A program made the position numbers and the translations under genes. A model generated the notes under the pieces. That model had not been told where the DNA came from. It saw nothing but the letters and a program-made list of their open reading frames with translations, and did no database searches. From Herbinix sp. (GTDB lineage: Bacteria; Bacillota; Clostridia; Lachnospirales; Lachnospiraceae), in contig JAQSYO010000020.1 of assembly GCA_029256105.1 (NCBI GenBank), positions 62,001 to 126,000 on the forward strand: a stretch of 64,000 nucleotides of DNA, read 5' to 3'. Shown one piece after another: positions 27,397 to 35,492 of this stretch (the stretch's first letter is position 1; every line of letters begins with the position of its first letter).

Positions 27397-28178
27397 AACG
27401 CTTCCTTAGCCGCTTTTATATCGGCTTAATTCTACTTTTTTTATATGCCCCAATTCTTATTCTTATAATCTTATCCTTTAATGCATCAAAATCCAGAGCA
27501 AAATGGGGTGGCTTTACGTTCCATTGGTATCAAGAATTGTTCCAAAACGAAGATATTATGACTGCATTGACTACAACGCTGATAATTGCCGTAACCTCCG
27601 CTCTCATCGCTACCATAATTGGCACCACCGCAGCTCTTGCGATAAATAGTATGAAAAAGACACCTCGGACTATTTTAATGGGCATCACCAATATTCCGAT
27701 GCTAAATGCGGATATTGTAACCGGTATTTCACTTATGTTAATCTTCGTTGCATTAAATTTCACCTTGGGATTTACAAGTGTTTTATTAGCACATATCACT
27801 TTTAATATTCCCTATGTAATACTTAGTGTTATGCCAAAATTGAAGCAACTAAATCCCCATACATTTGAGGCTGCGCTTGATTTAGGGGCATCCCCGGTAT
27901 ATGCATTTTTTAAGGTGATCCTACCCGATATCTTTTCGGGGGTACTGTCTGGTTTCTTTTTAGCTTTTACCATGTCACTTGATGATTTCGTAATAACACA
28001 TTTTACAAAAGGTCCGGAAATTAATACCTTATCAACTAAAATTTATACCGAAGTTCGAAAGGGAATCAAACCGGAGATTTATGCACTCTCTACACTGATG
28101 TTTGTTACTGTATTACTGCTATTAATATTTATTAATCGTAGAAGTGCTGAAAAAAATGCACCCGTGAGGAAGTTGTGA
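27390..28178 (+). CDS. potC: Spermidine/putrescine ABC permease PotC
   Basis: Second permease, 262 residues, six predicted membrane segments. The N-terminal YAPILILIILSFNASKSRAKWGGFT stretch and EAA loop FEAALDLGASPVYAFFKVILPDI are typical of PotC. It overlaps potB by 7 bp and precedes potD by 37 bp. It docks PotA on the cytoplasmic side. Confidence 0.95.
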   Translation: MVKRFLSRFYIGLILLFLYAPILILIILSFNASKSRAKWGGFTFHWYQELFQNEDIMTALTTTLIIAVTSALIATIIGTTAALAINSMKKTPRTILMGITNIPMLNADIVTGISLMLIFVALNFTLGFTSVLLAHITFNIPYVILSVMPKLKQLNPHTFEAALDLGASPVYAFFKVILPDIFSGVLSGFFLAFTMSLDDFVITHFTKGPEINTLSTKIYTEVRKGIKPEIYALSTLMFVTVLLLLIFINRRSAEKNAPVRKL

Positions 28179-28215
28179 TACAAGCTGCATTTAATATATA
28201 GCGATGGAGGAAAAC

Positions 28216-29274
28216 ATGAAAAAAATACTTATTGTAATATCAATACTGATGATCGCCATCGGTCTGATGACTGGTTGTGGAAAGGACAGCGGTGAGAAGG
28301 TTTATGTCTATAATTGGGGTGAATATATTGATCCCGATGTAATTGACTTATTCGAAGAGGAAACTGGGATCAAGGTAGTATATGACGAATTTGAACAAAA
28401 TGAAGAAATGTACCCAAAGATCAAAGCAGGTGCTGTACAATATGATGTTGTATGTCCATCTGATTATATGATTCAAAAAATGATTGATGAGGATTTGCTT
28501 GCTGAGATAGATTATAACAATGTTCCTAATATTAAGAATATTGATCCGGCTTATTTGAAGAGTGCACAGAGTTTCGATGAAGGTAACAAATACAGTGTCC
28601 CTTACTGCTGGGGTACCCTTGGAATTTTATATAACAAGACAATGGTAGACGGACCAATTGACAGCTGGAGTGCTATCTTTGATGAGAAATATTCTGGTAA
28701 CATATTAATGATTGACAGTGTCCGTGATGCTTTTGGTATTGCGCTTAAATATCTTGGCTATGATTTGAATACAACTGACGATGCTCAACTAGAGGAAGCG
28801 AAAGAATTACTCAAGTCTCAATATCCCCTGGTTCAGGCTTATGTTATAGATCAGGTCAGGGATAAAATGATCGGCGGCGAAGCTGCTATCGGTGTTATCT
28901 ACTCCGGTGAAGCTATTTACACAAAGAGAGAGAATCCCGATTTGGAATATGTTGTACCAAAGGAAGGCTCAAATGTTTGGATTGATGGCTGGGTCATTCC
29001 GAAAAATTGTAAAAATAAAGAAAATGCAGAAGCATTTATCAATTTCATGTGTGATGCCGATATTGCTTTAAAAAACTTTGAATATATCACCTATTCCACA
29101 CCGAATATGGCTGCAAGGAATATGATTACCGATGAGGATATTAAAAACAGTTCTGTTTCATTTCCGGATCAAGCGACCCTAGATCGATGTACTACCTTCC
29201 GTTACCTTGGAGAGGAGATTGAATCCTTATATATTGATAAATGGAATGAAGTCAAATCTGATTTGAGTGAATAG
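28216..29274 (+). CDS. potD: Spermidine/putrescine-binding lipoprotein
   Basis: Extracytoplasmic polyamine receptor of 352 residues. The start MKKILIVISILMIAIGLMTG then C is a lipoprotein signal with lipobox LMTGC (Cys at about 21). The SBP_bac_8-type domain begins VYVYNWGEYIDPDVIDLFEEE, a PotD signature, and includes WIDGWVIPKN. An ATG in the same frame lies at 28204, but the GGAGG at 28206-28210 fits ATG 28216. It is the last gene of the operon and is followed by a terminator. Confidence 0.96.
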   Translation: MKKILIVISILMIAIGLMTGCGKDSGEKVYVYNWGEYIDPDVIDLFEEETGIKVVYDEFEQNEEMYPKIKAGAVQYDVVCPSDYMIQKMIDEDLLAEIDYNNVPNIKNIDPAYLKSAQSFDEGNKYSVPYCWGTLGILYNKTMVDGPIDSWSAIFDEKYSGNILMIDSVRDAFGIALKYLGYDLNTTDDAQLEEAKELLKSQYPLVQAYVIDQVRDKMIGGEAAIGVIYSGEAIYTKRENPDLEYVVPKEGSNVWIDGWVIPKNCKNKENAEAFINFMCDADIALKNFEYITYSTPNMAARNMITDEDIKNSSVSFPDQATLDRCTTFRYLGEEIESLYIDKWNEVKSDLSE

Positions 29275-29303
29275 TGAGCTTTAGCAAAGTGTTATTCCTA
29301 ATT

Positions 29304-29345
29304 AAAAACTCCAAGTGTTAGAAAAATCTAACATCTGGAGTTTTT
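29304..29345 (+). terminator. potABCD operon terminator
   Basis: AAAAACTCCAAGTGTTAGA pairs with TCTAACATCTGGAGTTTTT (19 bp, one mismatch) and the 3' arm runs into a T-run. It lies 30 bp after the potD stop. Confidence 0.92.
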
Positions 29346-29431
29346 TTCAATAGCTACGTTTCTTATTATTTTTACTAACACTATCTTAACTTCCGACTAA
29401 TTTTCTACGAGTTTCAAAACCTCTTATTATA

Positions 29432-30391
29432 CTATTGCCTTACGACATTTCTTTCTTCTCCATTTTGAAAAGCGACTATATTTTGAAATACTTCTTCCGT
29501 TACTCTCTGTCTTGCTTCTACAGTTGCCCAGGCAATGTGTGGTGTTATAACAAGCTTAGTACTATCTTGAATCTCAATCAAAGGATTGCTTGCAAGCATC
29601 GGTTCTGCTGTAAGCACATCAAGTCCAGCCGCTGCGATCCACTCTTCTTTTAAGGCTTTTGCTAAAGCTTGTTCATTGACAATTGGTCCTCTCCCTAGAT
29701 TTAGCAAGATAGCACTCTTCTTCATCTTCTGAAGCTCATTTTCACCAATTAAATCCTTTGTTGCATCATTTAGAGGAGCATGAATGGATACTACATCGGA
29801 TAACATTAATAAGGTATCTAAATCAACCTGTTCATAACCTGGATTGCTATTCTTACCTGAGGTGGAATAATATATCACTTTACAGCCAAAAAGCTTTGCC
29901 ACTTCCGCAACTCCTCTTCCAATTTCCCCAAGGCCGATGATGCCCCAGGTCTTTCCTGATAGCTCATGGAATTTTACCGTAAAATGGCTGAAAATATCTG
30001 ATTTGATATATTCTCCTGATTTTACGAAATGATCGTAGTAACTCATTTTCTCATAAAGATAGAGAAATAAAGCAAAGGTATGTTGAATTACTGACTGTGT
30101 GGAATAGCCTTTTACATTAGCAACTGTAATGTTTCGGCTGTTCGTATAATTAAAATCCACAATATTTGTACCTGTACCTGTAATACAAATTAGTTTTAAA
30201 TGATCTGCTTTGCCTAAGGTTGACTCCTTCATTGGTACTTTATTTACAATAACAACATCGGCATCCTTGCAACGCTCTGAATCCTGTTCCGGATTGGAAC
30301 TTGAATACTTAATTACTTCCCCGAGGCTCTCAAACGGAGTTAAGTCCACATCATCTCCTAGGGTGTCCGTTTCTAAAAATACTATTTTCAT
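29432..30391 (-). CDS. D-2-hydroxyacid dehydrogenase
   Basis: NAD-dependent reductase of 2-keto acids, 319 residues. The Rossmann motif GIIGLGEIGRGVAEV (about 142-156), the substrate Arg in NLGRGPIVNEQAL, the Glu in the following helix and catalytic His in ITPHIAWATVEARQR are visible. The start is ATG 30391, with GGAAG 7 nt upstream; the frame can be read 24 bp further up. Substrate (glyoxylate, hydroxypyruvate or lactate-type) cannot be decided. It stands alone, convergent with the pot operon. Confidence 0.9.
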   Translation of the reverse strand: MKIVFLETDTLGDDVDLTPFESLGEVIKYSSSNPEQDSERCKDADVVIVNKVPMKESTLGKADHLKLICITGTGTNIVDFNYTNSRNITVANVKGYSTQSVIQHTFALFLYLYEKMSYYDHFVKSGEYIKSDIFSHFTVKFHELSGKTWGIIGLGEIGRGVAEVAKLFGCKVIYYSTSGKNSNPGYEQVDLDTLLMLSDVVSIHAPLNDATKDLIGENELQKMKKSAILLNLGRGPIVNEQALAKALKEEWIAAAGLDVLTAEPMLASNPLIEIQDSTKLVITPHIAWATVEARQRVTEEVFQNIVAFQNGEERNVVRQ

Positions 30392-30584
30392 ATTCGTTCT
30401 TCCTTTCATTATCAAGTAGTAATATAAGTTATCGGAAGTTACGCAGTAACTTTCGATAAAAAGCGTAAGTTTTTGCGCTGTACATCTCGATTATAAGAAC
30501 CTGGGCTTTGTTCCTATAATCTTTATAATCACAAATAAAATTCATTTACTTAACTTAATTAATTCAATATTCACTTAAAAACAA

Positions 30585-30606
30585 GGTGGCGTTAATAATC
30601 GCCACC
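30585..30606 (-). terminator. trpS terminator
   Basis: Minus-strand RNA GGTGGCG pairs with CGCCACC (7 bp, 8-nt loop) followed by TTGTTTTTAAG, 10 bp past the trpS stop. The rest of the 30392-30615 gap is AT-rich with a CGATAAAAAGCG-type sequence and no gene. Confidence 0.75.
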
Positions 30607-30615
30607 CTGTACACC

Positions 30616-31620
30616 TTATCTAATTCGTTCAGGAAAACCAACCTTCTTTTGTACCTTACGTAAGGTCTTCGTAGCATAATAATTTGCTTTATCCGCATTC
30701 ACCTTGATGATATTGTCAATGTAATCCTTATCCTTTTGTAACTCAGCATATTTATCTTGGATTGGTTTCAGCATATTCGCAACTGATTCACCAACTGCGA
30801 GTTTGAAATCGCCATAACCGGAAGAAGCAAACTCCTTCTCCGTCTCCGCTACGGATTTACCTGTCGTGATTCCATAGACATCAATCAAATTACTAATACC
30901 CGGTTTGTCTTCCGAATATCTAATTTCACTTTCCGAATCAGTTACCGCTCTCTTAAACTTACGTATGATGGTATCGGTATCATCCATCAAGAATATGCTC
31001 GCATTCGGATTCTCATCCGATTTGGACATCTTCTTCTCCGGCTCCTGAAGACTCATGATTTTAGCACCTTGTTTTCCAATGTATGGGTCCGGTATTGTAA
31101 ACACATCACCATAGACGGAATTAAAGCGTTCCGCAATATCCCTGGTAATCTCAAGATGCTGCTTTTGGTCGAAACCTACCGGAACAATATCTGATTGGAA
31201 TAATAAAATGTCTGCTGCCATTAATACTGGGTACGTATATAAACCAGCATTGATATTATCTGTATGTTTTGCTGCTTTATCCTTAAACTGCGTCATACGG
31301 TTTAACTCACCCATATAGGTAAAGCAATTTAATATCCAACTAAGTTCCGCGTGAGCTGACACATGGGATTGATAATAAATGCAGTTTTTCTCGGGATTAA
31401 GTCCTGCCGCAATATATAACGTAAGGAGTGATCTCGCTCTTTTTCTGAGTTCTGCTGGATCCTGGCGTACGGTTATGGAGTGCATATCAACCACGCAATA
31501 AAAGGTTTCATATTCCTCTTCAAAATCTACCCAATTCTTTAAAGCACCCAAATAGTTACCCAAGGTTAAGGTTCCAGTAGCTTGCATTCCACTAAACAAC
31601 GATTTTTTTCCGTCTAACAT
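30616..31620 (-). CDS. trpS: Tryptophanyl-tRNA synthetase
   Basis: Charges tRNA-Trp. The 334-residue class I enzyme has the HIGH-equivalent in QATGTLTLGNYLGAL (residues 11-25) and the KMSKS loop KKMSKSDENPNAS. The length matches bacterial TrpRS of the B. stearothermophilus type. There is no T-box signature in the 160-bp leader; a weak stem (TCTGAT with ATCAGA) is the only structure there. It lies between the 2-hydroxyacid dehydrogenase and a HAD phosphatase, all on the minus strand, without close coupling. Confidence 0.97.
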   Translation of the reverse strand: MLDGKKSLFSGMQATGTLTLGNYLGALKNWVDFEEEYETFYCVVDMHSITVRQDPAELRKRARSLLTLYIAAGLNPEKNCIYYQSHVSAHAELSWILNCFTYMGELNRMTQFKDKAAKHTDNINAGLYTYPVLMAADILLFQSDIVPVGFDQKQHLEITRDIAERFNSVYGDVFTIPDPYIGKQGAKIMSLQEPEKKMSKSDENPNASIFLMDDTDTIIRKFKRAVTDSESEIRYSEDKPGISNLIDVYGITTGKSVAETEKEFASSGYGDFKLAVGESVANMLKPIQDKYAELQKDKDYIDNIIKVNADKANYYATKTLRKVQKKVGFPERIR

Positions 31621-31781
31621 TAATTCACATCCTATTCATTAGTCAAGCCTCTGATATTTCACACTAATTTTTCTTGTGAAAACTTGTCTATTTTTCATCA
31701 GAGCCTGCATTTAATCTCCAAATTCTATATCATCCAATATATAAAGAAAGTAAGCAAATGTCAATGCATACTTTCCACATT

Positions 31782-32414
31782 TTAAGAATGATACCTCCCT
31801 ACCAACTCGCTTAGTGAATCAATAACATCCTCATATTCCTTAACCTCTCCATAACCATATCTGGCAAAGATAAAAGGTACACCTGCTTCCTTCGATGCAT
31901 TGGCATCCCCTAGCGTATCTCCGACATAAATAGGATTTATTAGATTGTTTCGCTCTATTACCATTCGAATGTTATCTGCTTTGAATTTACCGGATCTCCC
32001 CGGATATTCGAAGTCGATAAAGTACTGTTCTAACTGCGGGTAAGCCTCAAAAAAGCACTGAATATAACCCTCTTGACAATTACTAACGATTAGTAGTTTA
32101 TAAGTCTTAGAAAGCTCCCTCAAGGTTTCCTCTAATCCTTCATAAAGGGTAGCTCCATATCTACCAAGATAACTGCATTCATAGGCACAGCATTCCTCCA
32201 TAACACGAATCGCTTGCTCCTGAGGAACACTGATAAACAGTTTTACTGCAATTTCATCCAACGGCAATCCAAATAAGCTTTGTAGACGCTCTGCTGTAAC
32301 CACTTCAGTTACCTCTGGATATTTTTCTTCTAATACCTTATTAAAAGCGATTGCTACTTCCTTTGTGGAATCCCATAAGGTTCCATCTAAATCAAATATT
32401 ATACTATCTATCAT
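31782..32414 (-). CDS. HAD-superfamily hydrolase (phosphoglycolate-phosphatase-like)
   Basis: Phosphatase of 210 residues. HAD motif I is FDLDGTLWDS (residues 8-17), motif II VSNCQEG, and motif IV VGDTLGDANAS with metal-binding Asp residues; a helical cap lies between motifs I and II. The PGP/beta-phosphoglucomutase subgroup is likely; the substrate is unknown. AAGAGGATAAG precedes the ATG. It is followed downstream on the other side by an unrelated gene set. Confidence 0.88.
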   Translation of the reverse strand: MIDSIIFDLDGTLWDSTKEVAIAFNKVLEEKYPEVTEVVTAERLQSLFGLPLDEIAVKLFISVPQEQAIRVMEECCAYECSYLGRYGATLYEGLEETLRELSKTYKLLIVSNCQEGYIQCFFEAYPQLEQYFIDFEYPGRSGKFKADNIRMVIERNNLINPIYVGDTLGDANASKEAGVPFIFARYGYGEVKEYEDVIDSLSELVGRYHS

Positions 32415-32451
32415 CTTATCCTCTTATTCTTATCCTTTTATTATGAGTGAC

Positions 32452-32472
32452 AAACCTTCTAAAAGAAGGTTT
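32452..32472. terminator. Short hairpin upstream of the HAD gene
   Basis: AAACCTTCT and AGAAGGTTT form a perfect 9-bp stem with a 3-nt loop. It lies between the ABC-transporter terminator and the HAD phosphatase gene, and may support termination or affect the HAD leader. Confidence 0.45.
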
Positions 32473-32530
32473 CACTAAATATAATGCCTCTTTCTTTCCT
32501 GGTTGTCAACCCTATGAAAATGAAAAAAAC

Positions 32531-32559
32531 CTGCAAAAGTTATTAATTTACCTTTGCAG
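32531..32559 (-). terminator. Terminator of the peptide/ABC operon
   Basis: Minus-strand RNA CTGCAAAGGT pairs with ACTTTTGCAG (10 bp, one G-U) followed by GTTTTTTTC. The stem overlaps the last codons and stop of the ATPase gene, so the operon ends exactly here. Confidence 0.92.
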
Positions 32560-33246
32560 ACTTTTATTACAGATTATCCTGTCTTCTATAATTATTCCTC
32601 GATTAAGCCTTATGATATGGTTTGCATAAATACTGGCCACCGGATCTCGTGTTACCATAATCAAGGTTTTATGATATCTACGAACCATATTCAATAACAG
32701 CTCCAGAACCTCCTTGCCTTTCTGTTGATATAAAAGATTCGTTGGCTCATCTATCAGAATGATATTCGGTTGATGAATTAATGCTCGAGCATATGCCACG
32801 CACAATAATTGGTTTATTGTTAATTGATTTGGATAGCGCTTTAAAATATCTGATAACTGTAGCTGTTTCATAAGATCTTCATAATATTCCTCTTCATATT
32901 TTCGATGGGATAGAATTGTTGGCATAATAATATTTTCATGCACTGTTAGATCCGGAATTAAGCTGTCATTCTGAAACAAATAGCCTATCTCATTTCTACG
33001 TAAGATTGCAAGTTTATCATCACTAAAGGAAGCGATATCGTCTTGGTCAATGTAAATTGAGCCGCTGGAGGGGCGTTCAATTCCACCTAACAAACGTAAT
33101 AAGGTAGTTTTACCGGAACACTTTGTACCAATGATTGTAACACACTCCCCCTGCTCAATTTCTACATTGCAATCGATGATTGCATTTACGAGTTTACGAT
33201 CATCACAATAAGATTTACACAAATTTCTACTCTTTATCAGTGTCAT
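32548..33246 (-). CDS. ABC transporter ATPase, degenerate signature
   Basis: ATP-binding protein of 232 residues of the LolD/MacB-like group, paired with the FtsX-type permease. Walker A is GTKCSGKTT and Walker B IILIDEPT with the catalytic Glu intact. The signature motif normally LSGGQ is replaced by LTINQLLCVAYARAL, and the switch His of the VTHD motif is Arg in MVTRDPVAS. ATP binding is plausible, but hydrolysis may be altered. It starts 1 bp after the permease stop. The operon also has a LytTR/GHKL pair and a 19-residue peptide, so peptide export or immunity is its likely job. Confidence 0.88.
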   Translation of the reverse strand: MTLIKSRNLCKSYCDDRKLVNAIIDCNVEIEQGECVTIIGTKCSGKTTLLRLLGGIERPSSGSIYIDQDDIASFSDDKLAILRRNEIGYLFQNDSLIPDLTVHENIIMPTILSHRKYEEEYYEDLMKQLQLSDILKRYPNQLTINQLLCVAYARALIHQPNIILIDEPTNLLYQQKGKEVLELLLNMVRRYHKTLIMVTRDPVASIYANHIIRLNRGIIIEDRIICNKSLQR

Positions 33247-33247
33247 T

Positions 33248-33901
33248 TTATTCTACCTCCTTCCTAGTCATAAAACGTTCCGATAAAATGTTAGCTAGCG
33301 ACGTTTTCTGAATTCCTCTCTCCATATAAATGCCAATACATATAATAAAGGCACATAAACTACCGGAAGCTAAGAGAATTGTATTTGAAGAATCAATAAT
33401 ATCAACTGCACTATTGCTCATTGTTACATCCGCAAAGAAATTCAATATCATATTGGTCAACCGATTACCTAAGAATAATCCAAGTGGTATTGTTATAATG
33501 ATCAATGAAATGACCTGCATTAGAATTAATTTGCGTATGTTATGCTTTGTTGCTCCCAGCGCCTTAAGAATACAATAGTCTCTTGTACCGGACTTCATGA
33601 TATTATAATACTGATAAACTAATAACGTGATGCCTCCAATAACAAATATGGTACGAATACTAATATAAATATAGCGCAAATCTTGATATGGCATATTCGT
33701 ACTCAGAGACATAATATTGTCAATATATATCGTAATAATTGAGATTGTTATGTAAGCAGCGATCATGGATAAGATAACATACAAATAACTCATACGATAC
33801 CTTAAAATAATTAATTTAAAATAGGTTCTATATACCCTCACTCTTATTCTCCTTCTTGACATATCACAAAACATAGAATGCTTGGATTCCGATACATCCA
33901 A
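33248..33901 (-). CDS. FtsX-type ABC permease, minimal
   Basis: Membrane protein of up to 217 residues with four predicted membrane segments and the FtsX-domain signature SGTRDYCILKALGATKHNIRKLILMQ between the second and third. It lacks the large extracellular MacB/FtsX domain. The longest frame uses TTG at 33901, which lies inside an attenuator-like hairpin; ATG codons at 33874 and 33862 are alternative starts without a clear ribosome-binding site. It pairs with the ATPase gene downstream. It probably exports or confers resistance to the small peptide encoded just upstream. Confidence 0.82.
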   Translation of the reverse strand: MDVSESKHSMFCDMSRRRIRVRVYRTYFKLIILRYRMSYLYVILSMIAAYITISIITIYIDNIMSLSTNMPYQDLRYIYISIRTIFVIGGITLLVYQYYNIMKSGTRDYCILKALGATKHNIRKLILMQVISLIIITIPLGLFLGNRLTNMILNFFADVTMSNSAVDIIDSSNTILLASGSLCAFIICIGIYMERGIQKTSLANILSERFMTRKEVE

Positions 33902-33911
33902 GCACCCTATG
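33872..33911 (-). terminator. Attenuator-like hairpin between peptide and exporter genes
   Basis: A 16-bp stem (two G-U pairs in minus-strand RNA) with 8-nt loop, outer pairs CATAGGGTGC with GCATTCTATG, followed by TTTTGTGATAT. It lies 63 bp after the peptide gene and overlaps the permease start region. It would let the peptide be made in excess over the exporter. Confidence 0.75.
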
Positions 33912-33974
33912 TCCGTGAAAACAAATCATTCGGTAAAGTATTTATTCCCCAATAGATACTTTCAAAGTTAAGCT

Positions 33975-34034
33975 TTATCCAAATAACCATTTAAAAAAAG
34001 GATCCAGGAAATCCACGCCCATTGTTGATACCAT
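33975..34034 (-). CDS. Short hydrophobic peptide gene (signal or leaderless bacteriocin candidate)
   Basis: Encodes MVSTMGVDFLDPFFKWLFG (19 residues), preceded by a perfect AAGGAGGT 6 bp before its ATG. An ATG two codons earlier is too close to the ribosome-binding site. The peptide is hydrophobic and aromatic, with two Asp, one Lys and a C-terminal KWLFG; it has no Cys, so it is not an AgrD thiolactone precursor. It has no signal sequence. Its own promoter is controlled by two LytTR-type repeats, and it is followed by an attenuator and an ABC transporter. By analogy it could be a linear pheromone, phenol-soluble-modulin-like peptide or leaderless bacteriocin. Confidence 0.7.
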   Translation of the reverse strand: MVSTMGVDFLDPFFKWLFG

Positions 34035-34075
34035 TTTCATACCTCCTTATGAGAAAAGACCATGTCTACATGCTT

Positions 34076-34104
34076 TTTATAGCATATACACCTAGTCTTT
34101 ACAA
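34076..34104 (-). promoter_or_regulatory. Promoter of the peptide gene
   Basis: Minus-strand -35 TTGTAA (34099-34104) and -10 TATAAA (34076-34081) with exactly 17 bp between. Transcription would start near 34070, giving a 35-nt leader. Confidence 0.75.
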
Positions 34105-34114
34105 TGGGCTGATA

Positions 34115-34151
34115 CATGAACGTTAGATTTTTCTGCATGAACGTTAGATTT
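34115..34151. promoter_or_regulatory. LytTR-type direct repeat operator, 21-bp period
   Basis: AAATCTAACGTTCATG (minus strand) occurs twice, at 34115-34130 and 34136-34151, exactly 21 bp apart, two helical turns. AACGTTCAT fits the AgrA/LytTR consensus [TA][AC][CA]GTTN[AG][TG] at every position. It lies 10 bp upstream of the -35 box and starts directly after the kinase stop codon, as for AgrA, ComE and PlnC targets. Confidence 0.88.
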
Positions 34152-35480
34152 TCAGTTTTCTACCTTATTTTTCATGTTGATATCTACAAAAAAATAATTA
34201 TTTTCACTCTTATAATTGATCGTTCCCTGGTACTTTTCCACTCTTTGTTTCATGTTTTTTGTTCCAAACCCATGTAAACTTTTATCTTGCTTCGTAGTAA
34301 CAAGTAATCCATTTTGTATGATAATGTTTTTTACAATTGGATTTTTTACGTTGATAAATATATCATCTTTAAAGTTACTTATTTTAACGTCAATATAATA
34401 ATCCATTTGATTGTAACTATCCAATTGTCTAATCGCTTCCACTGCGTTTATAACTAAATTTGCGAAGATAACGCATAAATCTAATGGTGCTATCTGTAGT
34501 TCACTTGGAAAACATCCTTCCAAACGAAGTTTAATGCGCTCCAAACTATATTTACTCCTCGCGTCATTTAATATTGCATTAACAATATCATTACCGGTAT
34601 CAAATAAGTCCTCCGGCATATCAGCATCTTCTACAAGCTGTTTAATGTATTGTTCCATCTCCTCCAACTTATTTGCCTTATATAATCCATTAATACAGGA
34701 TAAGTGATTTTTCATCTCATGACGTATTCCCCGTATTTCCTTTTGCTTCTCATTTACCAAAATATAATAATTCTGTTGAGATTCGATGATATTTTGATTT
34801 ATACGTGATAAGGTTTTAAAATTATCTCTTGATTCCGATATGATAATAAGCATTAAGCAAGCAACACTATAAGCAACACAAGCAACAATGGATACGACAA
34901 GCATGATCCTTCGTAATCTGTCACCGGTTCCTGGAAGTGATGTTAGCATAAGACTTGAAACGATGACAATTCCAATTCCAGCTCCTGCAAATAATAATGC
35001 GTATATTCGTTTTGATAAATATATTCTCATTGAAGGCTTATTTCTAACCTTCTTAATTACTATAATTATGATTAAGGTTAAAACATTTGTAAAATTAGTC
35101 AGGAAATGAAGAATATCGTAATTCTTCATCTCATAATACGTCGTATGAAAGATCAAAGTTAAAATACCCGTCACACACACATCGAAAAATAATACCAAGA
35201 AATAGGCAAGTAAACAATAGGCTAATTTTTTAATAATCTTACCTTGAAACAATAAACATACCGTTATTAAAACCATACCAGTCATAATGTTTATAACTAC
35301 ATCTTGATTTGTATCAAAATAGAAGCTGGCACCGAAAAGAATGGCAAATTCTACTACTCCAATCATTATGTAACTATTTATTTTTTTAACCATTGGATAA
35401 TTAATAATTCCCCAAAATACAAGCCACAGTTTTATCAAATCCATAAAATAATAGGAAAATACATTCCAAATATTATTCAT
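34152..35480 (-). CDS. GHKL histidine kinase (AgrC-like)
   Basis: Membrane sensor kinase of 442 residues. Six predicted membrane helices cover about residues 1-215; they are followed by a dimerisation segment with the phospho-accepting His in GIRHEMKNHLSCINGL and a HATPase_c_5 domain (IFANLVINAVEAIRQL for the N box, HGFGTKNMKQRVEKY for the G box). This is the AgrC/VirS class that senses peptides. It lies 12 bp after its response regulator gene and is followed immediately by the LytTR repeats of the peptide promoter. The ligand is probably the peptide encoded downstream. Confidence 0.92.
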   Translation of the reverse strand: MNNIWNVFSYYFMDLIKLWLVFWGIINYPMVKKINSYIMIGVVEFAILFGASFYFDTNQDVVINIMTGMVLITVCLLFQGKIIKKLAYCLLAYFLVLFFDVCVTGILTLIFHTTYYEMKNYDILHFLTNFTNVLTLIIIIVIKKVRNKPSMRIYLSKRIYALLFAGAGIGIVIVSSLMLTSLPGTGDRLRRIMLVVSIVACVAYSVACLMLIIISESRDNFKTLSRINQNIIESQQNYYILVNEKQKEIRGIRHEMKNHLSCINGLYKANKLEEMEQYIKQLVEDADMPEDLFDTGNDIVNAILNDARSKYSLERIKLRLEGCFPSELQIAPLDLCVIFANLVINAVEAIRQLDSYNQMDYYIDVKISNFKDDIFINVKNPIVKNIIIQNGLLVTTKQDKSLHGFGTKNMKQRVEKYQGTINYKSENNYFFVDINMKNKVEN

Positions 35481-35492
35481 TTTGAAATCTCC

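Noticed and set aside
31621..31781. T-box leader for trpS
   Set aside because: No AGGGTGGNACCGCGG-type box is present; only a weak 6-7-bp stem is seen.
33975..34034. AgrD-type cyclic peptide precursor
   Set aside because: No Cys, no AgrB protease gene and no acidic tail; a linear peptide fits better.
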